Below, piece by piece: positions 10,924 to 22,350 of a stretch of 64,000 nt of DNA (the first letter of the stretch is position 1; the number at the start of each line of letters is the position of its first letter). The position numbers were made by a program, and so were the translations under genes. This stretch comes from Ophiocordyceps camponoti-saundersi (nom. inval.) (Eukaryota; Ascomycota; Sordariomycetes; Hypocreales; Ophiocordycipitaceae), in the NCBI GenBank assembly GCA_003339415.1, contig PDHQ01000019.1, positions 186,001 through 250,000 of the forward strand, given 5' to 3'. A model generated the notes under the pieces. It saw only the letters and a list, made by a program, of their open reading frames with translations. It was not told where the DNA came from and ran no database searches.

Positions 10924-13900
10924 TCACGAGAAAAAGTACTTGCTCTCCCGCAACCGGTTCACATCAAAGCCGCCCTGCACGGACAACCATCGTCAGCCAA
11001 AGACTTCCTTCCCACCGACTGGAGCCGGCTCGTAAGACTTACCCTCTCAGGAACGGGCGGAATGGTAAGAGGCATCCAAAATGTCAAAGCCCTGCCGCGA
11101 AAACCCTTGAGTTTCCGCCCTGTTTTGATCGACATCCGCATAACGCCGCCCTCCTTCACACTCGTCTCATCATCCTCGTCCTCCTTTGCGTCCTTCAGAT
11201 CGGAATCCTCACTTTCGTCCGCTTTCTTCCCCTTCTTCTTTCTGGATTTGGGCTTCTTCTTTGCTTCCTTTGTCTTCTCTTCCTCTTCGGGAGCTGGCGC
11301 ATCGTCAGATTCTTCCAGACTCGGAATGTCGTCATCCGTCGTCTCGTCCGACTCTTCCTCCGACAACACCTCGCCCAACACGTCGTTCAGTATGGCGTTG
11401 TCTTCGTCGTCTTCTTCCGCCGGGATTTCGCCAATACCTATGTTCTTCATGTCTGCTTCAATGTCAATGTCGACTTCTTTCGAATGCATGGCTTCGTACA
11501 ACGCCGCTGGTGTGAGAATTTCCTTGGCTTTGGCGACATCCTTTGCCTTTCCTGACGACAGGAGCCTCAACCGCCGGTATTCGAGAACGAGCTCCTCTTC
11601 GATTGTCCGCCTCGTCTGGGCGCGCAGTTGCCTAATCTTCTTCCCGACTTCCGATAGCGAGTCTATGTGTGCCAAGTACATCGATCCCTTGTGTCGTGTT
11701 TCGAACTCGGCCGCCAGTCGTTCAATGACGTTTTCTTGGTGAATGCGGATGAAGGCGTCTCGCAACACGTCATTCATCGTATCAACGTCTGCGGCATGTG
11801 TCCAGAATGAATCGTGTACGGCAGCAAATGTGAGGCCAAGCTCGTCGCATCGGACGGCCGACAGCACCATATGGCTGGCGTCGAGAGAGTGAATGAAGTT
11901 GGGCGGGAATCCCTGCAACTGCTTTTTGCGGTTCACCGGGTCCGTCGCATCCGTCAACGCGCATACCACCGCCTGCAGACACGTTCTGATCTCTCTCGTG
12001 GTAGTCTTCCGATATGGCTGAACGACGGGCATCCGCAACGGCGTTGTCCAAACAATGGTAGATCGAAACTCCGTCGCCAATTTTGTCTGCAGTTCGGCGA
12101 GCTTGGCTCGGCGAACGCCTGCCAAACTATCGCTTTCCAACGCGTCGCCGGACTCTTCTATCTCGGCCAACAGCTTCAGCTGCGTCTTTGTCAAAGCCCT
12201 GCACACGCGGCCGCCAACCTCGCCCAGCCAATACTGGATGTCGTGCGCTCCTCGGAACATGGTTGACAGAGCCCTAAAGATAAGCCGAGCGACATACATT
12301 GACAGCGTCAAATTGTTCGTGCCGTTGTCCTTGCCCAGGGTTGGATAGAGGTCGTCGAGTTGCTTGCACACCTGCTTCTTGGCCCCGTTGAAAGTGACAC
12401 CGTAGACGTTGGTCATGACCGTCTGCTTGACGACTTTTCGCGTCACCTTGCCTTGCAGAGTTTTGGCCATCGGCTCGCCAGCAGCAGCATCGTCGTCGAT
12501 GGACTTCTTGACTAGGTCGGCCACGGCTGAATACACGTCCGCCGGCCGATCGCTGGGCTCCAGGTTGACCTGCTTGGCGCCCCAAACATCACCACCGAGA
12601 GCGGCGTAGTGCTGTAGGCCGTTACATGTGCCGTCCTGATGAATCGGCAGATGAGACACGTATTTGGTCGGGTCGGCAAGATTCATCGCTGCCTTGAGCT
12701 CGAAACAGGCAGCAAGACATTGCCAGGGATCCTCAGCTTGGAGCCACCAGCGGCTGCCGTCCAACGGATTTGTGACCGACTCCATTACGTTATCCATGTT
12801 GTCGTTGGCGAAGCTTTCTCGCTCGTCGAAGCTCGATTTATCAAAACCATAGACGTTGGCCAGATGGATTTTGAGCCATCTCAAACCCCGGACGCCGAGC
12901 TCTCTTCCCTTGGCAAACCTGAGGAGTCCGCGGACATGGTCGGCACCCATGTGGTTCATGTACGTCGGCATGGGATACGCGCGGCCTCGATAGTCAACAT
13001 TGTGCGGGTAGTACATGGTCTGGTTCCGGTAGGCTCGCGCAATTTCGAGTTGGAGATTCATGTAGCACCGCTGAGAGTGCAAAGCCATCTTCGTGTTTTG
13101 AACACCTTTGATGGCGTGAATCCACTCAAGCCGTTTGAGCGGGTCGGTCGACGGGTCCGGTTCGGGAGGGAGATCGAATTCGGGGTTGAGAGGCGGTATG
13201 TTGGCGATCTCTGCGCCCGAGTTCCAGGCTTCCAGCATCACTCGAAGAACACTCTCGTTGATCCGCCAAGCCGTCTTGCCGAGGATGTCGAGCCCCTTCA
13301 AAACCTGCGCCATATCACCGGTTTCAATGGCGGCCTTGCTGTAGAGAGTCTGTTCGACATTGCCCGCCTTTACCCGAACGAGAGCCGTCTCAGAAGCCAG
13401 ATATCCGCCACTGTGAAAACTTGCCCAGGGCTTCGGCTCCACGAGCATGGGCAAGTGCTTAGTGATGAAGTCTCCAACTGGTTCTTCCCTGAGCTTTTCC
13501 GCCAACTGCAAGTTGAGCATGAAGACGCCGACCTTTTTCCCCTTCCGAGGCTGCTGCACATGCATGAAGGCCGGCTGGTATTGGCTCACCAGCTCTTGTG
13601 TCTTCGGGTGCCGTGTGGTAACCTTGATTTTGGCTGTCTCGAGAAGGACTTTGAGGAGTATCGAGCCGACGTGAGCACAAATGTCCTGCGACCAAGGCTT
13701 CTTGTTCATGCTTGGTATTAATTTCTGGGTCGTCGCGGATAGCTCGATGACCTGGGGTTCTGCCGAAGACTGTTCCCGATTTTGAGCCTCAATCTCTGCC
13801 TCGAGCTTGGCTTTAGCTTCAAGCTTAGCCTCACGCTCGGCCTCACTCTTCGCCAGACGCTGACTCCGGAGTTCGATCTTCCGGAGGGCTCTGCGCATCT

Positions 13901-15650
13901 CTGTTTCGCGCTCTATTTCGTGATGCTGTTCGAGAGTTTTTGTAATCTTCTTAAATCGCGGGCGAGGCTTACCTGCCGCCGCAGCCTCTGCCACTAGCTG
14001 TTCCCTACGACGAATTACTTTTTCGTACCTCTCGACGGCCCTGTCAGCTGCTCTTTGAAGCGCTTCTTCGCTGAGTTCGTATACCTGGTCCTCGGGTTTC
14101 ATGGGGGGCTGTTCCATGGGGGGCTGTTCCATGGGGGGCCTTTCCATGGCGGGCTTGCCTTTTGCCTCAGCTTCTTCCCGAGCTAGAGCCTCACGGCGAA
14201 GCGAGACCTTTAGCTTCCGGGCGGCCTTGCGGGCATCTTCTTTCCGTTGGAGCTTGATGTCTTCCTGAACAAGCCTTGCGAGGTTGGTAACAAGCCTGCT
14301 GACCGTGACGCCCCGGTCCATGCCACACATGGCACCGAGATTGATAACGGTTAAGATCGTCAGTGCCGAGAGCCGCTCCGGAGTAGATTGTCGCAGAAAT
14401 GGTCCATAGAGGCACCGCTGGAAATCTAAATCCGTTTTTTTCGGCTTGAGTTCCGATTCATCACATAGCCGTTGTTCTTGTAATAGTCGAGTCTCCATAG
14501 CTTCCAGCCAAGTGGCCAAGTTTTGCGAAAAAAAGCTCCCGGCTCTGGCCGATCCGCACTCCATGGTGATGCCGGCTTTCTGCAAAGCCTTACGGTCATG
14601 CCGCCACTTCGCTATGGCCGCGTCGATAGAGTCGCGTTCCAGCATCAGCTGAATCCTGTGTTGCTCTGGTTTGGAGAGGGTGGAGACGTCGACATCTTTG
14701 AGGGTCTTGAAGAGGGATAAACCCCGTCTCAGCGATTCAAGACCCTGTCCTCTTTGAGGCGTTTCCTGGACTGCCGGAAAATCGTCTGTCTGTAGAGGAT
14801 GTGCGTCTTCGTCGGTCACACTTTCACCGTTCGCCAGCAATTCTTCCTGGTTTTCTTCCTCGTCCAGGTTGTACGTTGGGCAAATCTCGGTGATGACAGC
14901 AATATCGTGATCGTTCAAGATTTCCGACATGTTGAGCACTCGCAGGCCTGCTTCGCCCGGCGCCATGTCCATATAGCGTTTGATCAGGCGTTCCAGCCTC
15001 GACCCATCCTCGGACAACAGAGAAGCCTTGAGCATGCAGGCAACGGTTTCTGCAGTTTGCGGCAGGCGTTTATCTCGAATTTGTAGCTCATACCACTTAT
15101 GGAGTCCTTCTACTAGTTTTTTGCTGGGCTTGTGACGGATCTGGTCCAATGATGCTCGGAGATATTTGTTGTTCAGTAGAATCCGCTCCTCGGCAGACAG
15201 CAACCCCATCGTGTAGAAGCGTTTGATAACAAGAGCCGCTCGTTCAAGCTTTCCCACGCTGATACAGGCATCGAACAGAGCAAGCATATCGTCTGTGCTC
15301 CCAGGAATTCCGCTTCTGTTGATTCTTGTCGCTGATCGTAAATACGTAGTGTCTGGTAGTATCAAAGGTGAAGGCGGATCGAGAAATCCAGGGGACCCTC
15401 CTAATGGCGGTAGGGATGGATTGTAGTACGGTTGGTATTGTTCAATAGCCGTAGCAAAAAGTCTTGTCTGTATAGGGCGATGATGCTCCTGGATCTGGTC
15501 CCGGGTATGAGAGAGGCAGGTGACGAGCAGGCGCCGCCCAAGGGACAGAGTCGAGGTCCGATGCGCAGAACATTTCAATGAAGCCGGAGTAGGTCGCGAG
15601 ACGGCCGATCGATGGAGGGATAGGCCACAGCAGGCCTGGCGGGAAAGCAT
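10924..15650 (-). CDS. RPO41: Mitochondrial DNA-directed RNA polymerase (T7-like)
   Basis: Two exons, 15650-11043 and 10974-10924, give 1,552 residues. The intron (11042-10975, GTAAGT...GCAG) is phase 0 and adds a 16-residue last exon ending SKYFFS, the expected C-terminus of this family. Residues 1-45 are an Arg/Ser-rich mitochondrial presequence. A long N-terminal region with a Lys/Glu/Arg-rich helix (about 450-640) precedes the single-subunit polymerase. Its motifs are HQDGTCNGLQHYAALGGD (near 1003), RKVVKQTVMTNVYG (near 1073) and GLTFAAVHDSFWTHA (near 1280). It transcribes the mitochondrial genome. Odd points are a five-residue MEQPP repeat encoded at 14101-14145 and an acidic/Lys-rich low-complexity insert between motif C and the C-terminus. 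It is head-to-head with ATP25. Confidence 0.96.
14101..14145 (-). repeat. 15-bp tandem repeat inside RPO41
   Basis: Three head-to-tail copies of a 15-bp unit (two identical, one with two substitutions) plus a decayed fourth encode Met-Glu-Gln-Pro-Pro repeats in the N-terminal extension. The reading frame is kept, and copy number could vary between strains. Confidence 0.85.
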
Positions 15651-16161
15651 TGTGCAGGCAGCGAGCGAGGCGCAAGTCGCACGTCTTTGTGATGGTGCAC
15701 GCTGCTGTGACTCTTGTATGCAAGGCTTGACTTATAACGCAAACAGAGTTATGCCATGAAGAATAAAAACCCTTGACAAGCTGCAGAAAGAGATGAAGAT
15801 GAGGATAGACGAGACTCAGTGGGAGAGAAAGAGAGAAGGGGGAGAGAGGCGGCAAAGTTGCCGGACACGGCCGAAGAGATGGAAGAAAAAAGACGATGCA
15901 AGAAAAAAAATCGACGTTTTTTCTTTTCTGCCAGTATCAGGATACCAGGGTACCTATCAGGTATCCACCGACTGCCCACTAAGGTAGCAGCCACTTTACC
16001 GTCCCGGGCTTAGTCATTTCTGTCCACAAGGTCCACACTTCAGCGCTAGAAATCCGTTCAACCTCCCTTCAACTCCATGGCTTTAGCTTCCAAGACACTC
16101 CGTCGATGACGCTTACATGAAGTCCTGGTCCGACTACGACACACGGTAGCTCTCCTCTCCC
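15651..16161. promoter_or_regulatory. Shared divergent promoter of RPO41 and ATP25
   Basis: 511 bp separate the two divergent start codons, so both promoters and 5' leaders must fit here. It contains a GAGA-rich stretch at 15825-15860 and a short inverted TACC/GGTA-type motif near 15940-15965. Both products act in mitochondrial gene expression. Confidence 0.6.
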
Positions 16162-17985
16162 ATGCCCTTGCGGTCGACCATGGCGGCTCTCAGGTGCTTC
16201 GCCTGCCGAAGCGCAGTCTTGGGCGCTTTGCTCGGCAGTGCTGCACCGACCATCCGCGGCTTTCCTCCATCGGCTGCCATTAGAGCTTTCTCGGTTTCGC
16301 AGATGCGCCCATCTCTTGATCATGAGTCGCGCGATCGTGCCGAGAGTTTTCATTTCGAGAATTCGCCACTCAGGTCATCTCTGGAGACACAAAAGGACGA
16401 AGAACCGAGCTCGAAGCCTTGGTTTCTTGAGGTTGAACCTCCTACTAAGCCTTGGAAGCCGCACGAGGTCACACTACCCCAACCTCCCGAAGACGCCCCT
16501 TCGCTTCTTACCCCGATGATAAAGTATATATACGAAGACATGGGGCTGGATGATATCGCTCTCCTTGATTTGCGGGATCTGGATCCGGCGGCGTCTCTTG
16601 GTCCGAGACTGATGATGGTGATTGCCACGGCTCGAAGCGATCGTCACCTGCACGTATCTTCGGGCCGCTTCGTACGTTGGCTCCGTAGGAACCACGCAGT
16701 CTCCGCCAAGGCCGACGGCCTCATTGGGTCAAACTTACTGAGGACCAAGCTCCGGCGGCTGAGGAAAAAGGCGAAGCTTATGGGTACCAACCCCATGATT
16801 CTTCCGGAAGGAGACTATGGTCTGTCGACGGACTGGATCTGCGTCTCCTTCTCGACGGGAAACTCAACTGGAAAGGCGGCCATGGGCGAGGTGGCGCAAT
16901 ATGATTCAAGTGGCAACGTCTCCGGCTTTACCACGACACATACAGGCACTACGGTGGCAGTACAATGTCTGACCGAGAAGAGGCGGAATGAGCTCGACCT
17001 GGAAAGCTTGTGGCAGGAACAGCTGAGGGAAAGCATTCGGCGGAAGAGACGCATAAATGGTGAAGCCAAAGATCAGGCAGAAGTTGAAGCTCTCGTATCG
17101 GCAAAGCTTCAGCTGCCTCGCACCACCATCACCTCCGCCCTCCAAGCTCACCGGCAAGATTCGTCGCCGCAGCGGAGACTTTTCTCGACACTAGCCCGAC
17201 GCCTTCAGTCGAGCGCGGACTTACAGTCGACGCAGGCTGCCATACAGGAAGACATTCCAGACGATGGCTTAGTGGCGCTGCAGCGACAAATCTCTAATTT
17301 CCAGCTCAGAGCCTTACCGATGGAGCCCGCGACTCTGGAAAGACTAGTCGCCTCCGCCTTATTGGTTGACACCGTTCGTGAGAATGCTGAGTTGGAGCGG
17401 CTTGTCATCGTGAACGATCTGCTACTGACCGGCCAAGAGCGAGGATTGACGATAGACAGCACAGACATGCTCGTCACTTTGATTACCTCGCTGGTCCTCT
17501 CCCCAGATTATGGGCAGAAACTGGCCAAGTCGCAGAGCAACCTCGAGGCGGTCCTTTTAGATAAACAGGCACCTCTTCAGGAGCTGCACGTACTGAGGTT
17601 GATGGACGCCTACGCTCGGCGCGGGCTCTGGGACCGCTTCGTCGACGCGTTCCGCACGCCAGCCCGCTTCCAGATGCGGCGTTCAGCGAGAGTCTACGAG
17701 CTGGCGTTCCGCAGCCTGGCGGCATCGCAAAACAACGTGCTCTGTACAGACTGCCTGCGCTGGATGTACCCGCAGATGCAGCAAGAAGACCCGCCAGTGT
17801 TGCCGGTGGGCCTTCTGTATAGCCGCCTCAGAGAATGCGTCCTCGTGGCTGACCCGACGGTCGACGATCAGAGGAGGTTCAACAAGTGCGACACACCCCT
17901 CGAGTTGCGGGGGTTGGCTAAGCGCGAGTTTTCGATGATGCTCACAGATGCCACGAACAAGCGTCTCGAGGCCAATGTGGGTTGA
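16162..17985 (+). CDS. ATP25: Atp25-like mitochondrial ATPase synthesis protein
   Basis: 607 residues from the ATG at 16162; a second in-frame ATG at 16180 is equally possible. The first 45 residues are Arg/Ala/Ser-rich and look like a mitochondrial presequence. An RsfS/Iojap-like domain lies at about 129-206 (DIALLDLRDLDPAASLG, RSDRHLHVSSGRFVRWLR, ADGLIGSNLL). The helical C-terminal half fits the Atp25 mRNA-stabilisation region. In yeast, Atp25 is processed into an RsfS-like half that acts on the mitoribosome and a C-terminal half that stabilises OLI1/ATP9 mRNA. Length is close to fungal Atp25 proteins. There is no intron. It is divergent from RPO41 and convergent with PPX1. Confidence 0.92.
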   Translation: MPLRSTMAALRCFACRSAVLGALLGSAAPTIRGFPPSAAIRAFSVSQMRPSLDHESRDRAESFHFENSPLRSSLETQKDEEPSSKPWFLEVEPPTKPWKPHEVTLPQPPEDAPSLLTPMIKYIYEDMGLDDIALLDLRDLDPAASLGPRLMMVIATARSDRHLHVSSGRFVRWLRRNHAVSAKADGLIGSNLLRTKLRRLRKKAKLMGTNPMILPEGDYGLSTDWICVSFSTGNSTGKAAMGEVAQYDSSGNVSGFTTTHTGTTVAVQCLTEKRRNELDLESLWQEQLRESIRRKRRINGEAKDQAEVEALVSAKLQLPRTTITSALQAHRQDSSPQRRLFSTLARRLQSSADLQSTQAAIQEDIPDDGLVALQRQISNFQLRALPMEPATLERLVASALLVDTVRENAELERLVIVNDLLLTGQERGLTIDSTDMLVTLITSLVLSPDYGQKLAKSQSNLEAVLLDKQAPLQELHVLRLMDAYARRGLWDRFVDAFRTPARFQMRRSARVYELAFRSLAASQNNVLCTDCLRWMYPQMQQEDPPVLPVGLLYSRLRECVLVADPTVDDQRRFNKCDTPLELRGLAKREFSMMLTDATNKRLEANVG

Positions 17986-18305
17986 TGTCGAGAGGCTATC
18001 GTCGATGAATAACGACGCCTCGCAGAGTAGTCAGACGTGGGGGTGATTCTGTATATATGCTTCACTGCCAAATGCATCTACACTACAGCCACTGAAGTGG
18101 ACTTAAAGTCATCCAGGACAGGGGCGGCACGTGCGGAGTAGGAATACTTGAAACTATGGGTTCTCCGCCAGTAAACGAATAATGATGTTGTCGGTGCGTC
18201 GTGGGAGTTGCCGAGAGGTCGTCAGACTACGCCCCTTTACTCTGTACACACCTACCTAATGGATACTCAGACCGGCATTTCACCAGATGCTCAGTAGAGG
18301 CTACC
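17986..18305. other. Convergent 3' intergenic region
   Basis: 320 bp between the ends of ATP25 and PPX1, presumably the 3' UTRs of both. No gene is seen. Confidence 0.5.
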
Positions 18306-19553
18306 TCAGACTTTTCGCATGGCTTCCCGCAACAAGGGCCCAACTTGCTTACGGCTAGCAGCCAGCTCTCCTTGGACCCACGCAAATCTCGAGCAACTGC
18401 CATCATCGAGCTCGCCTCCAGACCAAGTCTGCAGGCGGAGCGGAGCGGTGGCGTCGTCAACAAAGCGAGCGACAGCAGCCTCGCCGCGGGGGGTACGGCC
18501 CCAGACAAGCAAGTTGCGATGGAAGCTACCGCCCGAGCTGCAGGCGGTCATGATAGAAGCTATGTCGAGAGCGCGCTCATCAGCCCAGCTGGACAAGCTA
18601 TCGAGCAGAGGCTTCGGAGCGCCAGCTTTCTCGACAAGGGCGGCGAGGTCGGCGACTGCGCAACTAACGCCGAGGACGAGATCGTTCTCGCGCCACTGTT
18701 TGTAGTCCCTGCGCATGAGGTCGCGCAGGGTGAGGCGCGAGATGTCATCTTTGACGGCGGAAATCTCGTCAAAGAAGGCGTCGCGAGAGAAAGATTCGGG
18801 GTTTGAGAGCTTGGTCTCAAGGTAGTCAACGGCGTGTGTGTCCTTGGGCTTGACTTTCTTTGCGGAAGGCGAGAGGTTGACGGTGTCGATGACAATAGGG
18901 GCAAGACAGAGCTTGACCAGCGCGTCGTCGCCATCAGAGTCGCGAGCCGTTAGCGAATCCCACTCCTGGCGAGTTTCATCGACGACAAGGCTCATGCAAC
19001 TCCCACACGGTTCGATGATACGCGGAGACGCGTCGGCGGGCACGCTGCGCTCGTCTTGGTGATGGTCGATGCAGCCAACAACACGAGGGGCGAAACGGGC
19101 TAGCGGACCGGTCAAGGCATTGTGATCGACCAGAACCCAGCGCGTCGACGAGTCGGTCGAAGACAAGTCGGGCAAATCAGACAGGGTAATCAGGTCGGAG
19201 GGCCGGAGCTGGGCGTGGGCCAGCACGGCCGTCATTTCCGGGCGGAGGCCGAGGTCAGCTCGAGGGAGGTTAGCGAGCGGAATGTGGAGGCTTCCAGGGG
19301 TCTGGTCTCCGTGTTCCTGTTGCGAGCGGAGATATGCGTAGACGATGGCGCAACAGAGCGAGTCGAGGTCTGCGCGCCTTCATCAGCACTTCCCCCCCCC
19401 CTGGGTTTTACTCCCATCCGCGGCCGACTCACCGGCCGACTCATTGCCTACGACAAGAGTCAGTGGTGTAGGCCTCTGACTCGCGGGGGCGCTGAGGGCG
19501 CTTCTGGCCGTAGACAGGAAGCTCTGCAGCGTCATTCGCCGGGAGAGCGACAT
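18306..19553 (-). CDS. PPX1: Exopolyphosphatase, DHH/DHHA2 family
   Basis: Two exons, 19553-19433 and 19369-18306, give 394 residues. The intron starts GTGAGT, ends GCGCAG, and contains a C10 tract. Joining across it restores the first metal-binding motif, GNESADLDSLCCAIVYAYLRS. Further motifs are VLVDHN near 122 and the DHH-type signature GCIDHHQDE near 140, followed by CGSCMSLV; the rest fits a DHHA2 domain. The enzyme releases orthophosphate from the end of polyphosphate chains using divalent metals; in yeast Ppx1 is cytosolic or mitochondrial. I chose the ATG at 19553 because the longer frame begins with GTG. Confidence 0.94.
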
Positions 19554-21068
19554 GGTTGGATATTGGGGTTCCACTTTGGACGAGAGGCCTCCCGAATCCC
19601 AATACGATTCTTCCGAATGGCGAAGGTCAAGGTGGCTTTCGACAATGACCAGATTGACGATGACGTAATGTGGGACGGGTCACGAGACCGGCCGCGGGTC
19701 TTATCCATTTCGAACCCCATACGTTTATATTACGAGACAGTGGGAGCCGGTCATCTGAGGAATGCTGAAAGCGCCATGACTGAAGGGGCTAGAAGGGGCT
19801 ATTTCATCGCGTTATCCCTTTTTCCCTCCGCAAGGGAGGCAAAGCACACGTTGAGGCTGTACCTGTGGCGTTTCTGTTTAGTGGGTGAATCCACCGACGA
19901 CTTACTCGGTCCATGTTTGGAGATTCTCGCAGTTTTCTCCGGTTCTAGTAAGGTTCTGTCTGATAAAGGGGCGAGATGTTTTGCCGAGGTTGTTGATCGT
20001 CCAGAGCATGATATTGTCGGGGTATCTGTATGTACCTACCTATGCACATACATACATACAATACTTGTGTTGGCAGGTCTCGTTTATTCCCATCGTCATT
20101 GATGCAACCGATAGTCGACTGACCCCCGGACTTCAAGCAATATTACTCCGCAAAGACATACATACATGTGTATATAAAAAAATGAAGACAAAAATAAACA
20201 TCAAGACGAAACGACATGTCTCACAGCCCTCCCGTCCAAGGGTCACATCTTCATGCACGTCTTCCGCCTGTACCTGCGTGCTCCCACGTGCGTATCGTTC
20301 ATCCTTGCTTGCTCTTCAAGTCATGTCAGGCCCCCCTGACATTGCAACTCGAAACTTGGTGCTATCGCCCATGCAAGGGAGCGGGTTGATACTCGTTCCC
20401 TTTCACCAGGGGGGGGGAGGGGGACCCTAGCTTTCCGTGCCATCTATTAATAAAGAATGCTCTCCCGTATTCGTCGTAAATTATTCGATGCCGAACGGCA
20501 CCACCCGAAGTCGAAGTTGAGCCACCTTAGTAAGTGAAGAAAATCCTTGTACCTCTGGATAGCTTCGGCTCAACAACCTTGTTGTTCTTCAGCCTTGAGT
20601 GCCAAGGCCAGTACTTTACTCTGCTAGTCTGCTGCCCATCGGTACCCCCCCTCTCCCGTACGTACATCACTTGTCAACCTGGTCGTGGACGATACGACGT
20701 CTCCGTACGACCCCAGGACACAGCCACCCCTTTCTTCTTTCGCTCACACTCTCTCGGAGGATTTCGCAACATACATACCTACCTACTACATACACACATT
20801 CATATATCTTCAGCCTCGCCCCCATTACTTTTAACTCAGCCGTTGGCTCTGTCATAAAATTCCTGGATCAGTTCTAGTCCTTCGGTCGTCACTTCACTCT
20901 GCATCGTCTCTATGCACCCCTCCCTCTCTCCCTCAATTAACTCTCCCTTCACCTGACCTCCTCACCGAGCTTCCCGCCTACTCAACCCTTTGCCTCCTTC
21001 TTGAGCCTTGCCATATTACGTCGATCCTGCTTGCCTAGACGACGACAACGACGGAGACGAAGACCGTC
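19554..21068. other. Gene-poor region between PPX1 and the GATase gene
   Basis: About 1.5 kb between divergent genes. Open frames here are short or low-complexity and match no family I know. It contains TACC/TACATA repeats (20030-20060, 20765-20800) and a G9 run near 20409. The last 200 bp before 21069 are CT-rich, like many fungal promoters and leaders. Confidence 0.5.
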
Positions 21069-21891
21069 ATGGGCACTCCGACGCCTGGCCCGCTCCGACT
21101 CGCAGTTCTCGAGTGCGACAGACCACAGCCACAGACGCGCCACATCCACAATAGCTACACCGGCGTCTTCACTGCCCTCCTCGACTCTGCGAGCAAGCTC
21201 CTCGATCCGCCGCGGCAACTCGACTCTCTCGTATCAATCAAGGGCTACGATGTCGTCAACGAGCTGCACACTTACCCCGCTCTCGACGACATCGACGCCG
21301 TGCTCATCACAGGCTCGCGCCACACTGCCTTTGACGATGATCCTTGGATTAAGAATCTAGTGCAGTTCACCAAAAAGGCACTCGACAGCGGCCGTATTCG
21401 CGTCATCGGCGTCTGCTTCGGCCATCAGATCGTCGGCCGCGCTCTCGGCGCTCGCCTAGCACAAAGTGACAACGGCTGGGAGGTAGCTGTCACCGATGTT
21501 GATCTGACAGACAGAGGAAAGGCCTTGTTCGGCCTCGACAAGATGGTGAGTTTGTCTCAACACCCTGTACTGAATCAGCACTGACATTCTTTGGGCGCAG
21601 CGCATTCACCAGATGCACCGCGACATCGTCGTCGATTTCCCCCCTGATGCCGTTCCCCTCGGCTCCAATAGCTTCTGCTCCGTCCAAAACATGTACCAAC
21701 CCGGTCGCTACCTCACCGTTCAGGGTCACCCCGAGTTTACCGATGACATCATCTCCGAGATTCTCTTCAACCGCCATACTGTCGGCATCTTCAGCGACGA
21801 AGTCTACGAGGACGGTATGCGCCGCGCCGCGCTACCACACGACGGTGTTTTCGTCGGAAGAGCATTTCTGAAATTCATGAGGGAAGGATGA
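21069..21891 (+). CDS. Class I glutamine amidotransferase-like protein
   Basis: Two exons, 21069-21545 and 21601-21891, give 255 residues; the intron (GTGAGT...GCGCAG) is phase 0. The class I GATase triad is intact: nucleophile Cys116 in IGVCFGHQIVG, and His202 and Glu204 in VQGHPEF. VLITGSRHTAFDD upstream is the expected oxyanion-strand region. The protein is a stand-alone GATase1 domain without a synthetase partner, resembling the fungal family annotated as GMP-synthase-like amidotransferases (yeast YLR126C type). The substrate is not evident. It is probably cytosolic, with no signal or membrane segment. Confidence 0.9.
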
Positions 21892-22350
21892 AAGAATCGA
21901 TCAGGATGAAGACGAACAACGCCGGCGATGCCGATGTTGCCAAGGAATCACCCTTACGGCACATGGCTTTCAACCGCCCCCCTTTTGTCGGAGCCAAGGC
22001 TCTGCTGCAACACGAAGGTGTCAAAATTGGATCACTTACGGCTGGTATTGTAAAAAAAAGGGGGGGCAAAAGGGGGCTCTTTTATTCACGAGGCGCCACT
22101 CGCTCAAATTTGTTTTCACTGTTACATCTTGTATGCTCTTTTTTGGAACCTGATCTACTCGTCGTTGGTCTGGCCCAATCTTCCACCTCGTTGTCTTCTC
22201 TCAAGCCTCCTCTTCCTGTCGTCGCGGGTATTTACAGAATATATAGGCAAAGGATGCTAACGTCTCGTCCTCGAGCATCATTCGAAACTCGTCATCTCTG
22301 CAAGCTCATGCGAATGGTCAAAAGCGGGCCTCCGCCGCGCCGAGACCGTC
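21892..22350. other. Convergent 3' intergenic region
   Basis: About 460 bp between convergent gene ends, containing an A8G7-type run near 22054-22068. Frames running through it are continuations without ATG-led conserved content. No gene is called. Confidence 0.5.

Noticed and set aside
12639..13721. 360-codon plus-strand frame antisense to RPO41
   Set aside because: It is fully inside the polymerase coding exon, has no family motif, and its composition is the mirror of the real CDS.
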